A DNA stretch of 34,029 nt from Polysphondylium violaceum (lineage: Eukaryota; Evosea; Eumycetozoa; Dictyosteliales; Dictyosteliaceae), in assembly GCA_000277445.1 (NCBI GenBank), contig AJWJ01000242.1, positions 1 to 34,029 of the forward strand, read 5' to 3'. Shown one piece after another: positions 23,284 through 34,029 of this stretch (its first letter is position 1; the number at the start of each line of letters is the position of its first letter). The position numbers and the translations under genes were made by a program. The notes below the pieces were generated by a model. It did not search any database, had not been told where the DNA came from, and saw nothing but the letters and a program-made list of their open reading frames with translations.

Positions 23284-23521
23284 AAAAAGAAAAGGGTGAT
23301 ATAGAATAGTAGTCGTAGCAGTAGTAATAGCTTCATGTATATATATTTTAAAGTTTATTCTTTATTAAATAAACTAAAAAACAGATAAATAATAATAACA
23401 AAAAAGATTTACAGCAGAATTTATAAGTTTAATATCTTTACTAATAAAAGTAAAGAGATATTGAATAATTAGTAGTAGTAATAATATTAATGATAATGAA
23501 CAAGAGGAAATCCTATATTAT

Positions 23522-25599
23522 CTACAACCATTCTTTTTCTTGTTTATCTACTTTTGAAAAATAATTAAATAAGGAATTGCTTTGGGTTGGTTGAGGTGGT
23601 TTCTTTTTAGATTTGGTTGCTTTTGGTTTAGGTGAGCTACAAATTTCTTTTGGTTGTTGTTGCTGATCATCGTCATTACCACTCTCATCACTATTGTTGT
23701 TGTTGATTTTCTTGTTACTCGTTGATGATTCAGAAGATTCAGATAAATTGTTTACTTTTTTTCTATTGTTGGCAGGTGATTTTGGAATAATGATTGGAAG
23801 AGGATAATCGGAATGAATTGGAGTACTTAAAAATGATTCACTCTCTGCTTTTATAGTCCATGATTTGTTTGTAAAAGTACAATGTTCATTTAATTTTTCT
23901 TTAATTTGTTTTGAACTAATATTTGGAAATGATTGTTGAATTATTTCTACTAATTTTTTATATGATAATTTGTTTTCTTTAATAATCTATATAGTAGTAA
24001 TAATTATTATTGTTAATATTATTATTATTATTTAAATATTATATATATATATTAAAATGATATATGATAAAATTATAAAAGATAATTTACATGAAGTAAT
24101 GTTGGTAAAGCATTTTGTGGGAATTCAGATATAGAAGATTCTTTAACAATTTTAATTGGTTCAGATAATTTAATTGGAAAACTAAAATCATTACTAATTG
24201 ATTGAATTGTAAATATATTTACTATTGATTCAAATTCTTTTGATAATATTTCATTGGGTGCTATAATAATTGGTACTTTTTTGGTTATGATTTTCTTTTT
24301 CTTTTTTCTCTTTTCCTGTGTCTGAGTATTATTATTTATATTATTACTATTGTTGTTATTACTAATATTATCAACATCAATAGCCATATTATCATTTGTA
24401 CTTGTAACGTTACTATTGGTATTATTATTAATATTTTGATCAATAACATCTTCATCTTGAACTACCCATTCATCTAATTCATCATCATCTTCTTCATCAG
24501 ATGAATCATTCTTTTCATCAGCACTTGAAACATTATCTACATCACCATCTGGTTCATCTTCCCATTCATCTGCACTATCATAATCATAATCTATAGTTGT
24601 ATCTTTTTTAAAGGGATTCTTTGCATTGACAATCTTGCTCTTTTTGCTAAATGTACCATAATAAGATGGTCTATAAGAGTCATGAAATTTCATAAATTTT
24701 AAAGAACCAAGATTTGATAATACACCATGATGAATAATGGATCCAGGCAATGATTCAATAATAAATCTTTTTGTTCTTTTTTTAATTGGTGGCCATCTAT
24801 AATTACTATCGTTTTGTTTACTTTTACCTCCACCAGAAATAAATAACTCTTTAAATAATTCTTGTTTTGTCAAAGTAGATGATGTTGATGAATTTTCAGA
24901 TTGATTAAAAACCAAGTTTTCAAATCTCTCTAAATCACAATCTACTTTGGGATAATTAAAAATGATGGTATTGGGAGGTAATTCCAAAGGTTGAATAAAT
25001 GAATTTGAAATTGATTTAGTCCTAACTGGTTCAATAGCAGTAAAGAATTTAGTTAATTTTGGTTGTTTTTTTTCAAGTTCTTCTTCTTTTTTTTTTTTCT
25101 CTATTTCAGCTTCCTCTTCTTTTCTTTTCTTTCCTCTTCCTTTTTCTTTTTCTCTAATTCTCTTTCCTCTTTTTTTCTTTTCTGCTTCATCATCTCTCTT
25201 TTTCTTTTCCTCTTCTCTCTTTTTCTTTTCCTCTTCCTTTTTCTTTTTCTCTAATTCTCTCTCTTCTTTTTTCTTTTCTGCCTCTTCCTCTCTCCTTTTC
25301 TTTTCCTCTTCCTTTTTCTTTTTATCCTCTTCTCTTTTTAATCTCTCTTCTTCTTTTTTCTCATCCTTTAATCTCTTTTCAACCTCTCTTTGTTTCTTTT
25401 CTTCTTCTGTTAATCTTTTTCTCTTTTTTGGTGTTGCTGCACCTTGATTGTTATTATTACTACTATTATTATCTTGACTTGTACTGGGTGTGGTATTTGT
25501 TGTTGCTATTGTATCATTACTACTACTACTTGTATCATCTGCTGTAAAAGTCGTGGGAATATTACTAGTAGTAACCATTGTAGTCGTAGTAGTATCCAT
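23522..25599 (-). CDS. chaf1a: Chromatin assembly factor 1 large subunit (CAF-1 p150)
   Basis: Exons 25599-24091 and 23986-23522 joined in phase 0 (donor GTAAAT, acceptor ATATAG, 104-bp intron) give 657 residues. Residues about 60-178 are the K/E/R-rich coiled coil that contacts DNA. A canonical PCNA-binding box Q-P-K-L-T-K-F-F follows at 179-186. Next comes the conserved M-K-F-H-D-S-Y-R-P-S-Y-Y-G-T-F and N-P-F segment and the acidic D-S-A-D-E-W-E-D-E-P-D region that binds H3-H4. The C-terminal exon fits the winged-helix region and ends in a basic tail with a second PIP-like S-L-F-N-Y-F near the end. CAF-1 deposits new H3-H4 behind replication forks in the nucleus. An E2F-like site lies about 100 bp upstream of the ATG. 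Confidence 0.92.
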
Positions 25600-25698
25600 A
25601 GTATGTCTATATTATATTTAATATAACTAATGCTCACAACAAGGAAGTATGAAACAATGCATGAATATTTTTTTTTTTTTTTTCTAAAAATTCAAAAA

Positions 25699-25710
25699 AC
25701 GCGCGGGAAA
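25699..25710 (-). promoter_or_regulatory. E2F/DP-like site upstream of CAF-1
   Basis: The plus strand ACGCGCGGGAAA reads TTTCCCGCGCGT toward the CAF-1 gene, containing the E2F consensus TTTSSCGC (TTTCCCGC). It is an isolated run of ten G/C bases in DNA that is otherwise almost pure A+T, 100 bp upstream of the CAF-1 ATG and just beyond the acid phosphatase stop. CAF-1 is a typical S-phase gene and Dictyostelium has E2F/DP and Rb homologues. Confidence 0.6.
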
Positions 25711-25778
25711 AATAAGAGATCAACAATAGTTTTATTTTTTATTTAATAATAATAATAATAATAATGATCAATTACAAT

Positions 25779-27071
25779 TTAAAAGAATAAAGAAGTTGAA
25801 TTACTACAGGCATCAATGTAATCTGGTACCAGAAGAGAATAAGCAATTTCAATAAAATCATCTACAGGACACATAACATCTGAACAACCATCTAAAACAT
25901 AGGATTCACCATTGTATTTGAATTGAATGTATTTGTCATTGGAAGAATCTGACCATAATTCAAGTTCAACATGAGAGGCATAGGGTGGCCAATCAACGAG
26001 TAAGCCAAAGAGATTAACCAATGGTCCAACGGAATCATCGTGACCAGAGAATAAGAAATATTTTACACTGGTTTGACCTTGTAAAAAGGCTTTGATATTG
26101 TTGACCAATTCATTCAAAAATGGTGAGGATCCCAAACGTGCAACAATGGGGAATGATAATTGATATTTCCATTGCCAGATAGCATTGGCATAGACTTTAT
26201 CAACATCGGCTTGACTGATTCCTTGTGGAAGTGGGAGATCATGACACTGGGTAGCAAAGAATAGATCCATTACACCACTCCAGCCTGGGAAAACATTGAC
26301 ACCAAGGGTGGTCATAAGTTGTTGTTTAAATTGAGCATTCTCACTTTCAAATTGAATGTAATCGGCAGTGGTTGTAGTGTTTTGAACCAAGATACCATAT
26401 TCTGGACAGAGAAGGGCATTGGGTGACATGTCTTCAAAATAGGAATCCATGGTATTTAAATTAATGATACCTGGATTACTGTTGGATGGATAGAGTGCTG
26501 TAATATGAGCCTGAGCAGATTGTAATGTTCTTGGTACATCTGTTGATCTAAAATACATTACATTTGGATCAAGTTGACTCGAGAGTAATCCATATTTTTC
26601 AATGTATAAAGATTGAAATGTTTGACCAAGTTGTAAATGTTGTTCAAAACCCAATGAAGTCAATTGACCAACGGAACAATTACCTGGAAGATATTCTCTA
26701 TTTGGCATATATACCTTTCTAAATAAACGATTTACATTTGAAAGTGCATTTTGTTGACTACTTTGTGATGGAAGCATATAGGTACTCAATGAACAATCCC
26801 ATTGATCCATATTTGATAATAGTGTACTATAGAGTGGTGTTCTATCACCATGTCTCATAAGAATTTGAACCATTTCTAAATTCATATTATTTGTATTGGC
26901 TGATGGTGCCTATTATATCGAATTAGTTATTATGTAGTGATTTATATTATATCTCCTACAACTACAACAACACTTACTGCTAATGGAGCTTGACAATATG
27001 CAGGTTTTTGTGCATTAATAAATGCAATGCATAATAAAAGTGCTAAAGCACTATATAATAAATATTTCATA
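25779..27071 (-). CDS. Histidine acid phosphatase, secreted or lysosomal
   Basis: The main exon 26909-25779 encodes the branch-2 histidine phosphatase fold: the phosphohistidine motif L-M-R-H-G-D-R-T-P near its start, and the proton-donor motif F-S-G-H-D-D-S-V about 270 residues later. Both match the acid phosphatase family (ACP2/ACPP type). A 68-bp intron (GTAAGT...TAATAG) separates it from a first exon at 27071-26978 encoding a hydrophobic signal peptide ending F-I-N-A-Q. In this sequence the ATG at 27071 is one base out of frame with that peptide: a TTTT run at 27060-27063 (AAAA on the plus strand) with one base fewer would give M-K-Y-L-L-Y-S-A-L-A in frame. Either an assembly error or a real frameshift is possible. 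Paired cysteines fit export to lysosome or medium. Intact length would be about 407 residues, normal for the family. Confidence 0.87.
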
Positions 27072-29605
27072 TTACTATTATTATTACAATAACTATAAAA
27101 AGTATGTAATTTGTGACCCGCTCAAATCCAGTTTTAATCCTCCGATCACAAAAAAAAAAAATTAGTTAAAAAAAAATAAAAATAAAAAAAAAAAAATTTA
27201 TAAATTGTCTCCGTTGGTAAAATAGATAAATTAATTATTCAGTAATCTTTTGGTGATCTTTTTCCCCCACATCTCTTTGTTGTGGATAAGCTCCACCAAA
27301 CTGTTTATATAATAAGATAAAGTTAAGGATGTTTTTATTTACATTGATTTTTATTGTTGTGTAAAGAAATTTTCCACAGGTCATGGTCTCTTTTTCCCTA
27401 CACGCATAAAACTGTTTTTCATTTATTTATTTGTGAAATGTATAATGAATACCTCATAATTAGTTTCTATACGTGGCAAGTATATGTTTAAATCTACTAA
27501 ATAGTCTATATTAATTTTATTCCAATAGATTTTCGTAAAGTGTAAAGCCTAAATCATTTTATTTTCCCGATCACTTTGAAACATATTGAAAAAAAAAAAA
27601 AAAAAATTGAAAAAAAAAAAAAATAAAAAAAAAATAAAAAAGATAAATAAAAAAAACTAAAAATAAAAAATACGAAAAGTCGAAACGGAGGCGCAATATA
27701 GTGATAAAAAAAAGAGTAGAAAAACCTCTTATCTTTATAGATCCCAAAGAGTAAATGTGTTTTTATTTATAAAAAAGATCCGTCATATAAATATTTCTAT
27801 AAAAAATAGCTAATGTGTATGTGTGCATGTGTGTTTGTTGTTGGTTTAAAACACAAATGAACGAAAATGAATCCTAATACTATGTCTTTGGTTCATCATT
27901 GTATTAAAATTTTATTTCCTATAATAATCGTATTTCTTATATTCAAAATCTGTTTCAGAATCTATGCATTTAACACTCACTTTCTCACCCTATTTTCAAA
28001 ACAACACAACCACACTTTTATTCCATTTTCAGATTTTTATATGTCTAAAAAGAGACAGATATTCGAAACATGTTAACCCCCCAGTTTTTATGATAATTAT
28101 TTTTCATTTTTTTTATTTTTTTTTATTTTTTTATTTTATTTTTTTTTTTCATTATTTATATACAATGTCATAAATGTCAAAAAAAGTCAGACTTTGCATC
28201 TATCTTTTAAAAAAGGATTCACTGCAACAACATCACTTTTGAACAAGACTTTGCATCTACCTTTTAAAAAAGGATTCACTGCAATAACAACAAAAGATTA
28301 AAACAAAAAACTGCAACAAAATTCTTTGTTGGGAAAAACAACACATTCTAAAACTTATATATTTATACACTGTTTTCATGATCACATTTGTATGTAATAC
28401 ATTCCATACTATCCTAGTTTTATTTGTATTGATTAAATGATCTATCTCTACATATGTTTGTTGTGATTCGTTATATACATTGTTTCTATCACACAGTCCT
28501 TCAATCTTTTATGGAGACTCTAGGGAAAATCAAGTTGGAATTCGTCCTCTTTGATACTTTAAAAAATTTTTTTTCTTTTTTTTTTTTCAAAATATGCATT
28601 TTCATCTCGAGTAATCTCATTTGTTTTTTTTTTAATTTTTTTCACACGGGTTAAAGAAAGAAATCATAAAATAACAAACAGATGTCAAATTTGTAGAGTA
28701 TATTATTATTATTATTATTACTTTTTCTAGATTGATGGTAGTGGTGGTGATGATTTTGTCATTTGATTATGATTGTAGTCAGAAGTACTTTTGATGGATA
28801 CCCATGATGAATGTTATTATTATTATATTATTTTTATTATTTGTTGTCCATTTAACCCAACACCATTCATTCGCTGCTTGTTGTGTGTTTGTAATGTGTA
28901 AATGTCAAATTCCCCACTTATTCACACATATGTCTTTATATATCTCACTATGTTTTTATCTACCACATTCCCACCCCACACATAAAAAAAAAAGAAACTA
29001 ACCAAGTAAAATTATACAGTAGGTATTAAACGATATCAGTGATAAGGAAAAATTATATATCTAATCACTGATCTTGAGTTTAATTATAATAAAAACTCAT
29101 TTTGATTTGTAAAATTGGAAATAATAAGAGTAATAATAATTAGTTAAAAAGGTATGTTTATTCATTTTAATTTATATTGTGTTGTTGTTGTTGTTGTTTA
29201 ATTTTGATTATCATAAATATATTACTACTATATTTATAAATAATAATATCTACATCCTCCCCCACACACTCACACCACATATGAGTATTTATTTTCCAAA
29301 TAATTCAATAATTTACAATATTGTAAATAAATTGTTGTTAATCCTATAGTCGGATTAAAAAACAAAAATAGACATAGACTAAAGGAGATTTATTAACCAT
29401 TAAATATCATTTTTTTATTATTTATGACTCTAGTTTCATTGCATTATTATAGATATTTAATATAATAGTTTCTATTGTTATTATTATAATAATCTTCTTA
29501 TCAAGAAACAGATACAATAACAAGTAATATTATTTAGTTCAATTCTTCTTTTTTATTAAAGTGGAAATATAAAAATCAAACAAAATCATAAATATAAATT
29601 GAAAA
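27072..29605. other. Long intergenic region between divergent genes
   Basis: About 2.5 kb between the acid phosphatase (minus) and transporter (plus) starts. It contains oligo(A) blocks at 27588-27660, a 40-bp direct repeat with 57-bp period at 28190-28290, oligo(T) blocks at 28108-28150 and 28560-28640, and C-rich patches (CCACCCCACAC near 28970, CCCCCACACACTCACACC near 29260) that could be promoter elements of the transporter gene. Small ORFs (27867-28076, 28804-29001) have random-looking products. No RNA gene recognised. Confidence 0.45.
28190..28290. repeat. Two-copy direct repeat, 57-bp period
   Basis: Copies start at 28190 and 28247 with GACTTTGCATCTA, continue CTTTTAAAAAAGGATTCACTGCAA and differ at one or two bases over about 40 bp. 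Flanks differ. Origin and role unknown; a local duplication or a pair of regulatory units. Confidence 0.8.
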
Positions 29606-32339
29606 ATGTACAACTTTTGGGAAAGAGTTAAGCAACCAATTGTAAGTTTGATCAAGATTATTATCTAAATAATCTGATATTGGATCAATAATAATTGAAA
29701 CTTATCAAATCACAATAATAATCATAATAATAATAATTATTATTAATCGCCTATAATCACCATCAAATCTAATATAAAATCACACACTCATCATAATCAA
29801 TCATTTATATCTAATAATTAAATATTAATTTTAATTATTTTTTCCAAAAAAATAGGCAGAATATAGGAAATATGGTAAACGAAAGAACTTAATAAATAAT
29901 GATAATGCTAATCCATTATCAAATACAACCAGTGGAATCACAGCACCACCACCAACACTTGTATCACCAACAATGGTTGGAGCAATACCAATTAATCAAT
30001 CAATGGGTTTAATTCCACCAATACCAACTACAACCACAGGAATACCAGTTTCAATACTCAAACAATCACAACATATACATGGAATAAATCCAATCAATAC
30101 ACCATCACCCAGAGGTGTGATTAGTCAAAGTGGATTAGTTTACACAAATACAACATCACCACCTCTCCCAACATCACCAAATATTATGTCTGCCACTACT
30201 GGTATACCAGGTCAAACTACAACATTTGTCGTACCAAATGTCGTTGCAGTACCAATGGAAATCGCCGAGATTACACCAACAACACCAATTACTGCAATTC
30301 CAGCAACAACTACAACCACACCCAATCAACCTACTCCATCACTTGGTTCCACTGCATATCTATCACAAGCAGGTATTTCACCTGGTCTATTTTCTTCGCA
30401 ATCTATACTACAACAGCCACCAATACCAACTATACCGATTGGTGGATTGGGTTTAGGATGTGGTATAGGATTACCAGGTCAACAACAACAAATACCTTCA
30501 CCAAATCTATTTACACTTCAACAATCAACATCAAATTTCAATACAAATTACTCTCCAGGTTCAGTTGCAGCCTCTTCATCGTTTGCAATCAACAAAGAGC
30601 AAGATCATCAACAACCACTTTCTATCGAACAAGATCATTTACAACCCCAATCAGTGCAACAAGGTGAATTGCCACCATCGGTATTAAATCAATCATCACT
30701 ATTACAAACTCAACAATCAAATTCAACTCTTCCCTCTATATTTGAATACTCTTCACCAGAGTCTGAATATGGAATCGAATTGAAAAGTATAAGAGAATTT
30801 AAAAATCCAAATCATGAACAAATATCGGCAGAAATTTCATTGAATCAAACAGTGATTGCCAGTCCATTGAATCAAAAGCTACAAAGTTTAGGTGCAGGTG
30901 ATTATGTACTTGGTGCAAGTAAACAACATGTCGATAATACAGCAACAACAACCACAACTGGTGATTATATAGAGGTTGATATTAGAAAAACAGGTGAAAT
31001 TAATAAGCCAATACCAAAGAAAAAGAGTAGATTCAACAAGGAAAAGATGAAGAAATTTAAAAAGAGTGTTTATCAAATTCTCTCACCAGAGACTCAAATT
31101 CCCATTCATATTGTAGACAATGAACAAATGGAAAATATTGTCATTCCATTTTTAATGGAGTTGGGTAGAGCTTTGCTAATGTCTGGTGTACCCGCTCACA
31201 GATTAGAATATGAACTCACATTGATTAGTAGCACTTTTGGTATCGATGGTCATTTTTTTACAACACCAACTGGTATCTTTTTCTCTTTTGGTTCTCCTCA
31301 TACTATTCTTTCACCATACACTCATTTTCTTCGTATTCATTCAACAGATTACAATATGAACAGATTGATTGAATTGGAATTGTTGGCAGACGATGTAATC
31401 TATGGTAAAGTTAATTGTACAGATGGTTTTGTTAGATTGAAAAATATTTTAAGAAAGAAACCTCTCTACAATGATTATCTCACACTGGCAAGTTTTGTGG
31501 CATCTTCATTTGCAATTGCCTTTTTTTTCAAGGCTGGTTGGATTGAAATTGGTGCCTCCTCTTTGGTTGGGCTTTATGTTGGTCTACTATTCACTGCCGC
31601 TGGTAAATGGCCTGCCATTGGAAGAGTTTTAGAAGCTCTATCTTCATGTGGTGGCGCAATTATAGCTTCACTTTTCAACGCATATATTTATCCCGTCAAT
31701 GTTTTTATGGCCACGCTTGGTGGTATTATCGCATTGGCACCTGGTCTTTCACTAACGCTGGCAGTAGCAGAAATTTCCACTCGTAATTTAATTTCTGGTA
31801 ATGCTCGTTTGGTTGGTGTGTTTGCTTGTCTACTACAATTGACATTTGGTTTGGCATTGGGTACAAATTTGTCATCCAAAATCATTCCTGTTCAAGATGC
31901 ATTGGAGCCAAATTCATTGCCTTCTTGGACAATGTTTTTAGCTGTACCAGTGGCAGCTGTATCCTTTGCTGTACAAATGAAAGTACATCCTAGACAGATT
32001 TGGGTGATTATCTTGGCAAGTATTTTAGGTATTTTGGGAGGTAACTGGGGTAATGAATATCTTGGTGAAGATGTTGGTTCCTTTTTTGGTTCTTGTATCA
32101 TTTGTATGCTTGGTAATTTGTATGCGAGATTTTTCAACACATCTTCGGCAGTTCCAATTATGTCTGGTATTATTTTACTCGTACCTGGTAGTATGGGTGT
32201 TAAAGGTTTATTCTCTGTATCAACGGGTGACATTTCTGGTGGTTTAGAATTATTTGGTGGTATGTTTATGATTGCCACCTCTCTTACTATTGGACTTTTG
32301 GTTGCAAATTTAATTGTTAGACCTCATAAAGCTTTATAA
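29606..32339 (+). CDS. ThrE/PRM10-family membrane transporter
   Basis: A 36-bp first exon (29606-29641, M-Y-N-F-W-E-R-V-K-Q-P-I) joins in phase 0 over a 214-bp intron (GTAAGT...AAATAG) to a long exon 29856-32339, giving 839 residues. The first 380 or so are low complexity (T, P, Q, S, I), then a basic stretch. From about residue 435 comes the ThrE (DUF1212) domain, with the start L-M-E-L-G-R-A-L-L-M-S-G-V-P-A-H-R-L-E and T-P-T-G-I-F-F-S-F, followed by about five hydrophobic helices. A second membrane part (about 700-835) has N-T-S-S-A-V-P-I-M-S-G-I-I-L-L-V-P-G-S, typical of ThrE_2. The two-part chain resembles fungal PRM10 and bacterial threonine/serine exporters (YjjP plus YjjB). The transport role is inferred; the substrate and membrane are unknown. 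Confidence 0.88.
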
Positions 32340-32382
32340 AAGATATTAAATATATTAAATAACAATTAAGAATAATAGAGTA

Positions 32383-32455
<73 letters not shown>

Positions 32456-32652
32456 TAGATAGAGAATAATAATAATTTTTCTTGAAAATTTTAATAAAAA
32501 TATTAATTATATCTTTACAAAGTGGCTACAATGCATATATAAATAATAATATTTATGCATACTAGAATTTGTAAATAATATAGGGTGATAATCTAAAAAT
32601 ATTACTATCCCTAAAAACTAATAACAAAAATCATACTATTTATTATATTATT
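32340..32652. other. Tail-to-tail spacer with AAT repeat
   Basis: 3' flanks of the convergent transporter and EME1 genes, with an AAT tract at 32386-32454 that is noncoding here. A TGCATATATAAATA / TATTTATGCAT near-inverted repeat lies at 32530-32562. No gene seen. Confidence 0.5.
32386..32454. repeat. Noncoding AAT triplet tract
   Basis: About 23 AAT units in the 3' flank of the transporter gene, outside any reading frame I support. Confidence 0.9.
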
Positions 32653-33993
32653 CTAAAATACTATTTTATTTGGATCTTTTGAACAAAAAACATGATAAAT
32701 TTTTGAAGATAAAGCAGGACCAAGTCTTCTTTCTTGTTGAGTAGTATTTTCCAGTTTTAAATTTTGTAATAATTTCTCTTTATCACTTTCTTTTTCTACA
32801 GTTTGATAATGTTGATATAAAGAAGAAATAGTTGGAAATGTTGCTGTAATATTTCTTGCAATATGGGGTGAAATACCATTGATTGTACATAATTGATTAA
32901 TCCATATATCTGGCAATGTCTTACCTCTACCTTTGATAGCTTCTGCACAAAATCCTTCAAATTTATCTTTACCACTATCATTTCTAAGTAATTTTATTTA
33001 TTAGAAATATGAATTTATAGGTTTTATATAAATCGGGATACTATACTTTAAAATCATTAAAGCTATTGCATTATTTAATTTTGATAAATAATTGCAAGTA
33101 TCATCTCTTGTATCAAAATTACGAATTGTTACTTGTGATTCCATCTATATATTTTATAAAAGGTTAGAATATTATTATTATGAATTAATTTATGAGTTAC
33201 ACAAATAAATACTTGAAGTTGTATAAATATTTTTTGAATAGTATTTTTATCGGGAGGAGGTCTTTGATTTGATTTTGCATTGATTTTTTGTTTAAGAAAA
33301 CTAGTTAAACCTTCTACGACCAATGTTAATTTATAATGAGGATTACGAATTTTAACTTGAGCAATATCTGAAATTAAACTTCCATTTGTTATAGAATCAC
33401 AAAGGAAATCGATAGGATATTTTATGACGATAAAATTCTCTAATAATTCTTGTGAATCTTTTTTTCTCCAAACTATGCTATAGGGTAATTCTAAATCTTC
33501 TTTTTCAATGTTACATCCAGATTGAGTTAATATATTGTTTATATCATCCCCACCAACAGATTCTGCCAATCTAGTGTCCATTATTAATAAAGTAGATTCT
33601 AAACATGTTTTTTTGTTTAACTTGGGTGGTGGTTTAGGCTTACTAGTTTGTGGTTTTGAGGTTTTCTGTCTAATTGATGTTGTTGATGTGTCTTTCTTTT
33701 TATTATCTGTTTTTTTGAATATGGGTTCGATAGGTTCATCTTGATCATCATCATATGCTAAAGTATCTGTATTTGTAAGCATTGAAGTATTATCATAGTC
33801 ATATTCATAGTCACCAATATCATCATAAACCTGTTGTGATTTATTTTTTATCGTTGGTGGAGTAGGTTTTTGAGGAGGGTTTTTTGTTTCAACATCTTTT
33901 GTTTTTTTTGTATCTATTCCATCGTTGTCTTCATTTTCATTATTATTATTATTGTTATTGTTATTGTTATTGTTATTGTTATTGTTATTGTTA

Positions 33994-34029
<36 letters not shown>
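32653..34029 (-). CDS. eme1: EME1-type structure-specific endonuclease subunit (5' partial)
   Basis: Exons on the minus strand are 34029-33213 (continuing beyond the window), 33144-33047 and 32983-32653, with introns GTATTT...ATATAG (68 bp) and GTATAG...ACTTAG (63 bp) that keep frame. After a low-complexity N-terminus with P/K-rich stretches, an ERCC4-like domain begins near L-L-I-M-D-T-R-L-A-E. It lacks the E-R-K-x-x-x-D catalytic motif of MUS81/XPF and instead has S-I-V-W-R-K-K, matching human EME1 SVTWRRR. The C-terminal part has the tandem helix-hairpin-helix region, with N-G-I-S-P-H-I-A and then R-R-L-G-P-A-L-S-S-K-I-Y as in human EME1. EME1 partners MUS81 to cut branched DNA in recombination and fork repair. 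The true start lies outside the window; the ATG at 33782 is internal to the open frame. Confidence 0.87.
33946..34029 (-). repeat. Asparagine-coding AAC/AAT hexamer and AAT tract
   Basis: At 33954-34000 the plus strand alternates ATTGTT, coding asparagine as alternating AAC and AAT, then becomes pure ATT to the window edge. It lies in the N-terminal region of EME1. Confidence 0.85.

Noticed and set aside
27110-27160. Possible tRNA or small RNA (TTGTGA...TCACAA pairing)
   Set aside because: The stem is only six pairs, with no cloverleaf, no T-loop consensus and no internal promoter boxes.
28804-29001. ORF with a signal-peptide-like N-terminus
   Set aside because: The hydrophobic start comes from ATT/TTA repeats, the remainder is compositionally random and it has no supporting context.
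32653-34029. MUS81 or XPF rather than EME1
   Set aside because: The ERK-x-x-x-D nuclease motif is absent and the C-terminal half follows EME1 motif by motif.

Overview
The window looks like nuclear DNA of a Dictyostelium-group social amoeba. It is extremely A+T rich outside genes, and the genes carry long in-frame asparagine (AAT) runs. Introns are short (about 58-214 bp), start with GTAAGT, GTATGT or GTATTT, and end in TAG. Intergenic DNA is full of oligo(A)/oligo(T). The Galpha2 (gpaB) gene is nearly but not exactly the D. discoideum protein as I remember it, so a close relative of D. discoideum is more likely than D. discoideum itself.

Layout, left to right. 1-912: noncoding, perhaps holding a decayed coding relic. 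913-2430 (+): FNIP-repeat protein with unusually GC-rich codons. 2760-3528 (+): three-exon NAA80-type actin N-terminal acetyltransferase, tail to tail with 3558-6369 (-), a TBC RabGAP with EF hands and a C-terminal CaaX-like box. 6649-8825 (-): six-exon amidase-signature enzyme resembling plant-type FAAH. 9064-10545 (-): protein with an H2B-like fold followed by a probable H2A-like fold in one chain. 12240-13389 (-): gpaB, preceded by about 3.9 kb of noncoding DNA with GT-rich boxes and hairpins. 17307-21701 (-): two FNIP arrays that can be read as one spliced gene. 22146-22463 (-): costars/ABRACL protein. 22810-23283 (+): minimal syntaxin-like SNARE, divergent from costars. 23522-25599 (-): CAF-1 large subunit (p150), with an E2F-like site just upstream. 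25779-27071 (-): secreted histidine acid phosphatase whose signal peptide is out of frame by one base in this sequence. 27072-29605: noncoding, with a 57-bp-period direct repeat. 29606-32339 (+): ThrE/PRM10-type membrane transporter. 32653-34029 (-): EME1, the non-catalytic partner of MUS81, running off the right edge.

These are ordinary, independently transcribed eukaryotic genes, not an operon. Loose themes are actin biology (NAA80, costars), chromatin and genome maintenance (histone-fold protein, CAF-1, EME1), membrane traffic (RabGAP, SNARE) and chemotactic signalling (Galpha2). I saw no tRNA, rRNA, CRISPR array, retroelement or DNA transposon. The strongest candidates for something new are the H2B-H2A single-chain protein, the FNIP fusion through an intron that removes a stop codon, the CaaX-ended RabGAP, and the E2F-like site at the CAF-1 gene. 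Exon boundaries were worked out by hand from splice signals, reading-frame continuity and family alignment from memory.
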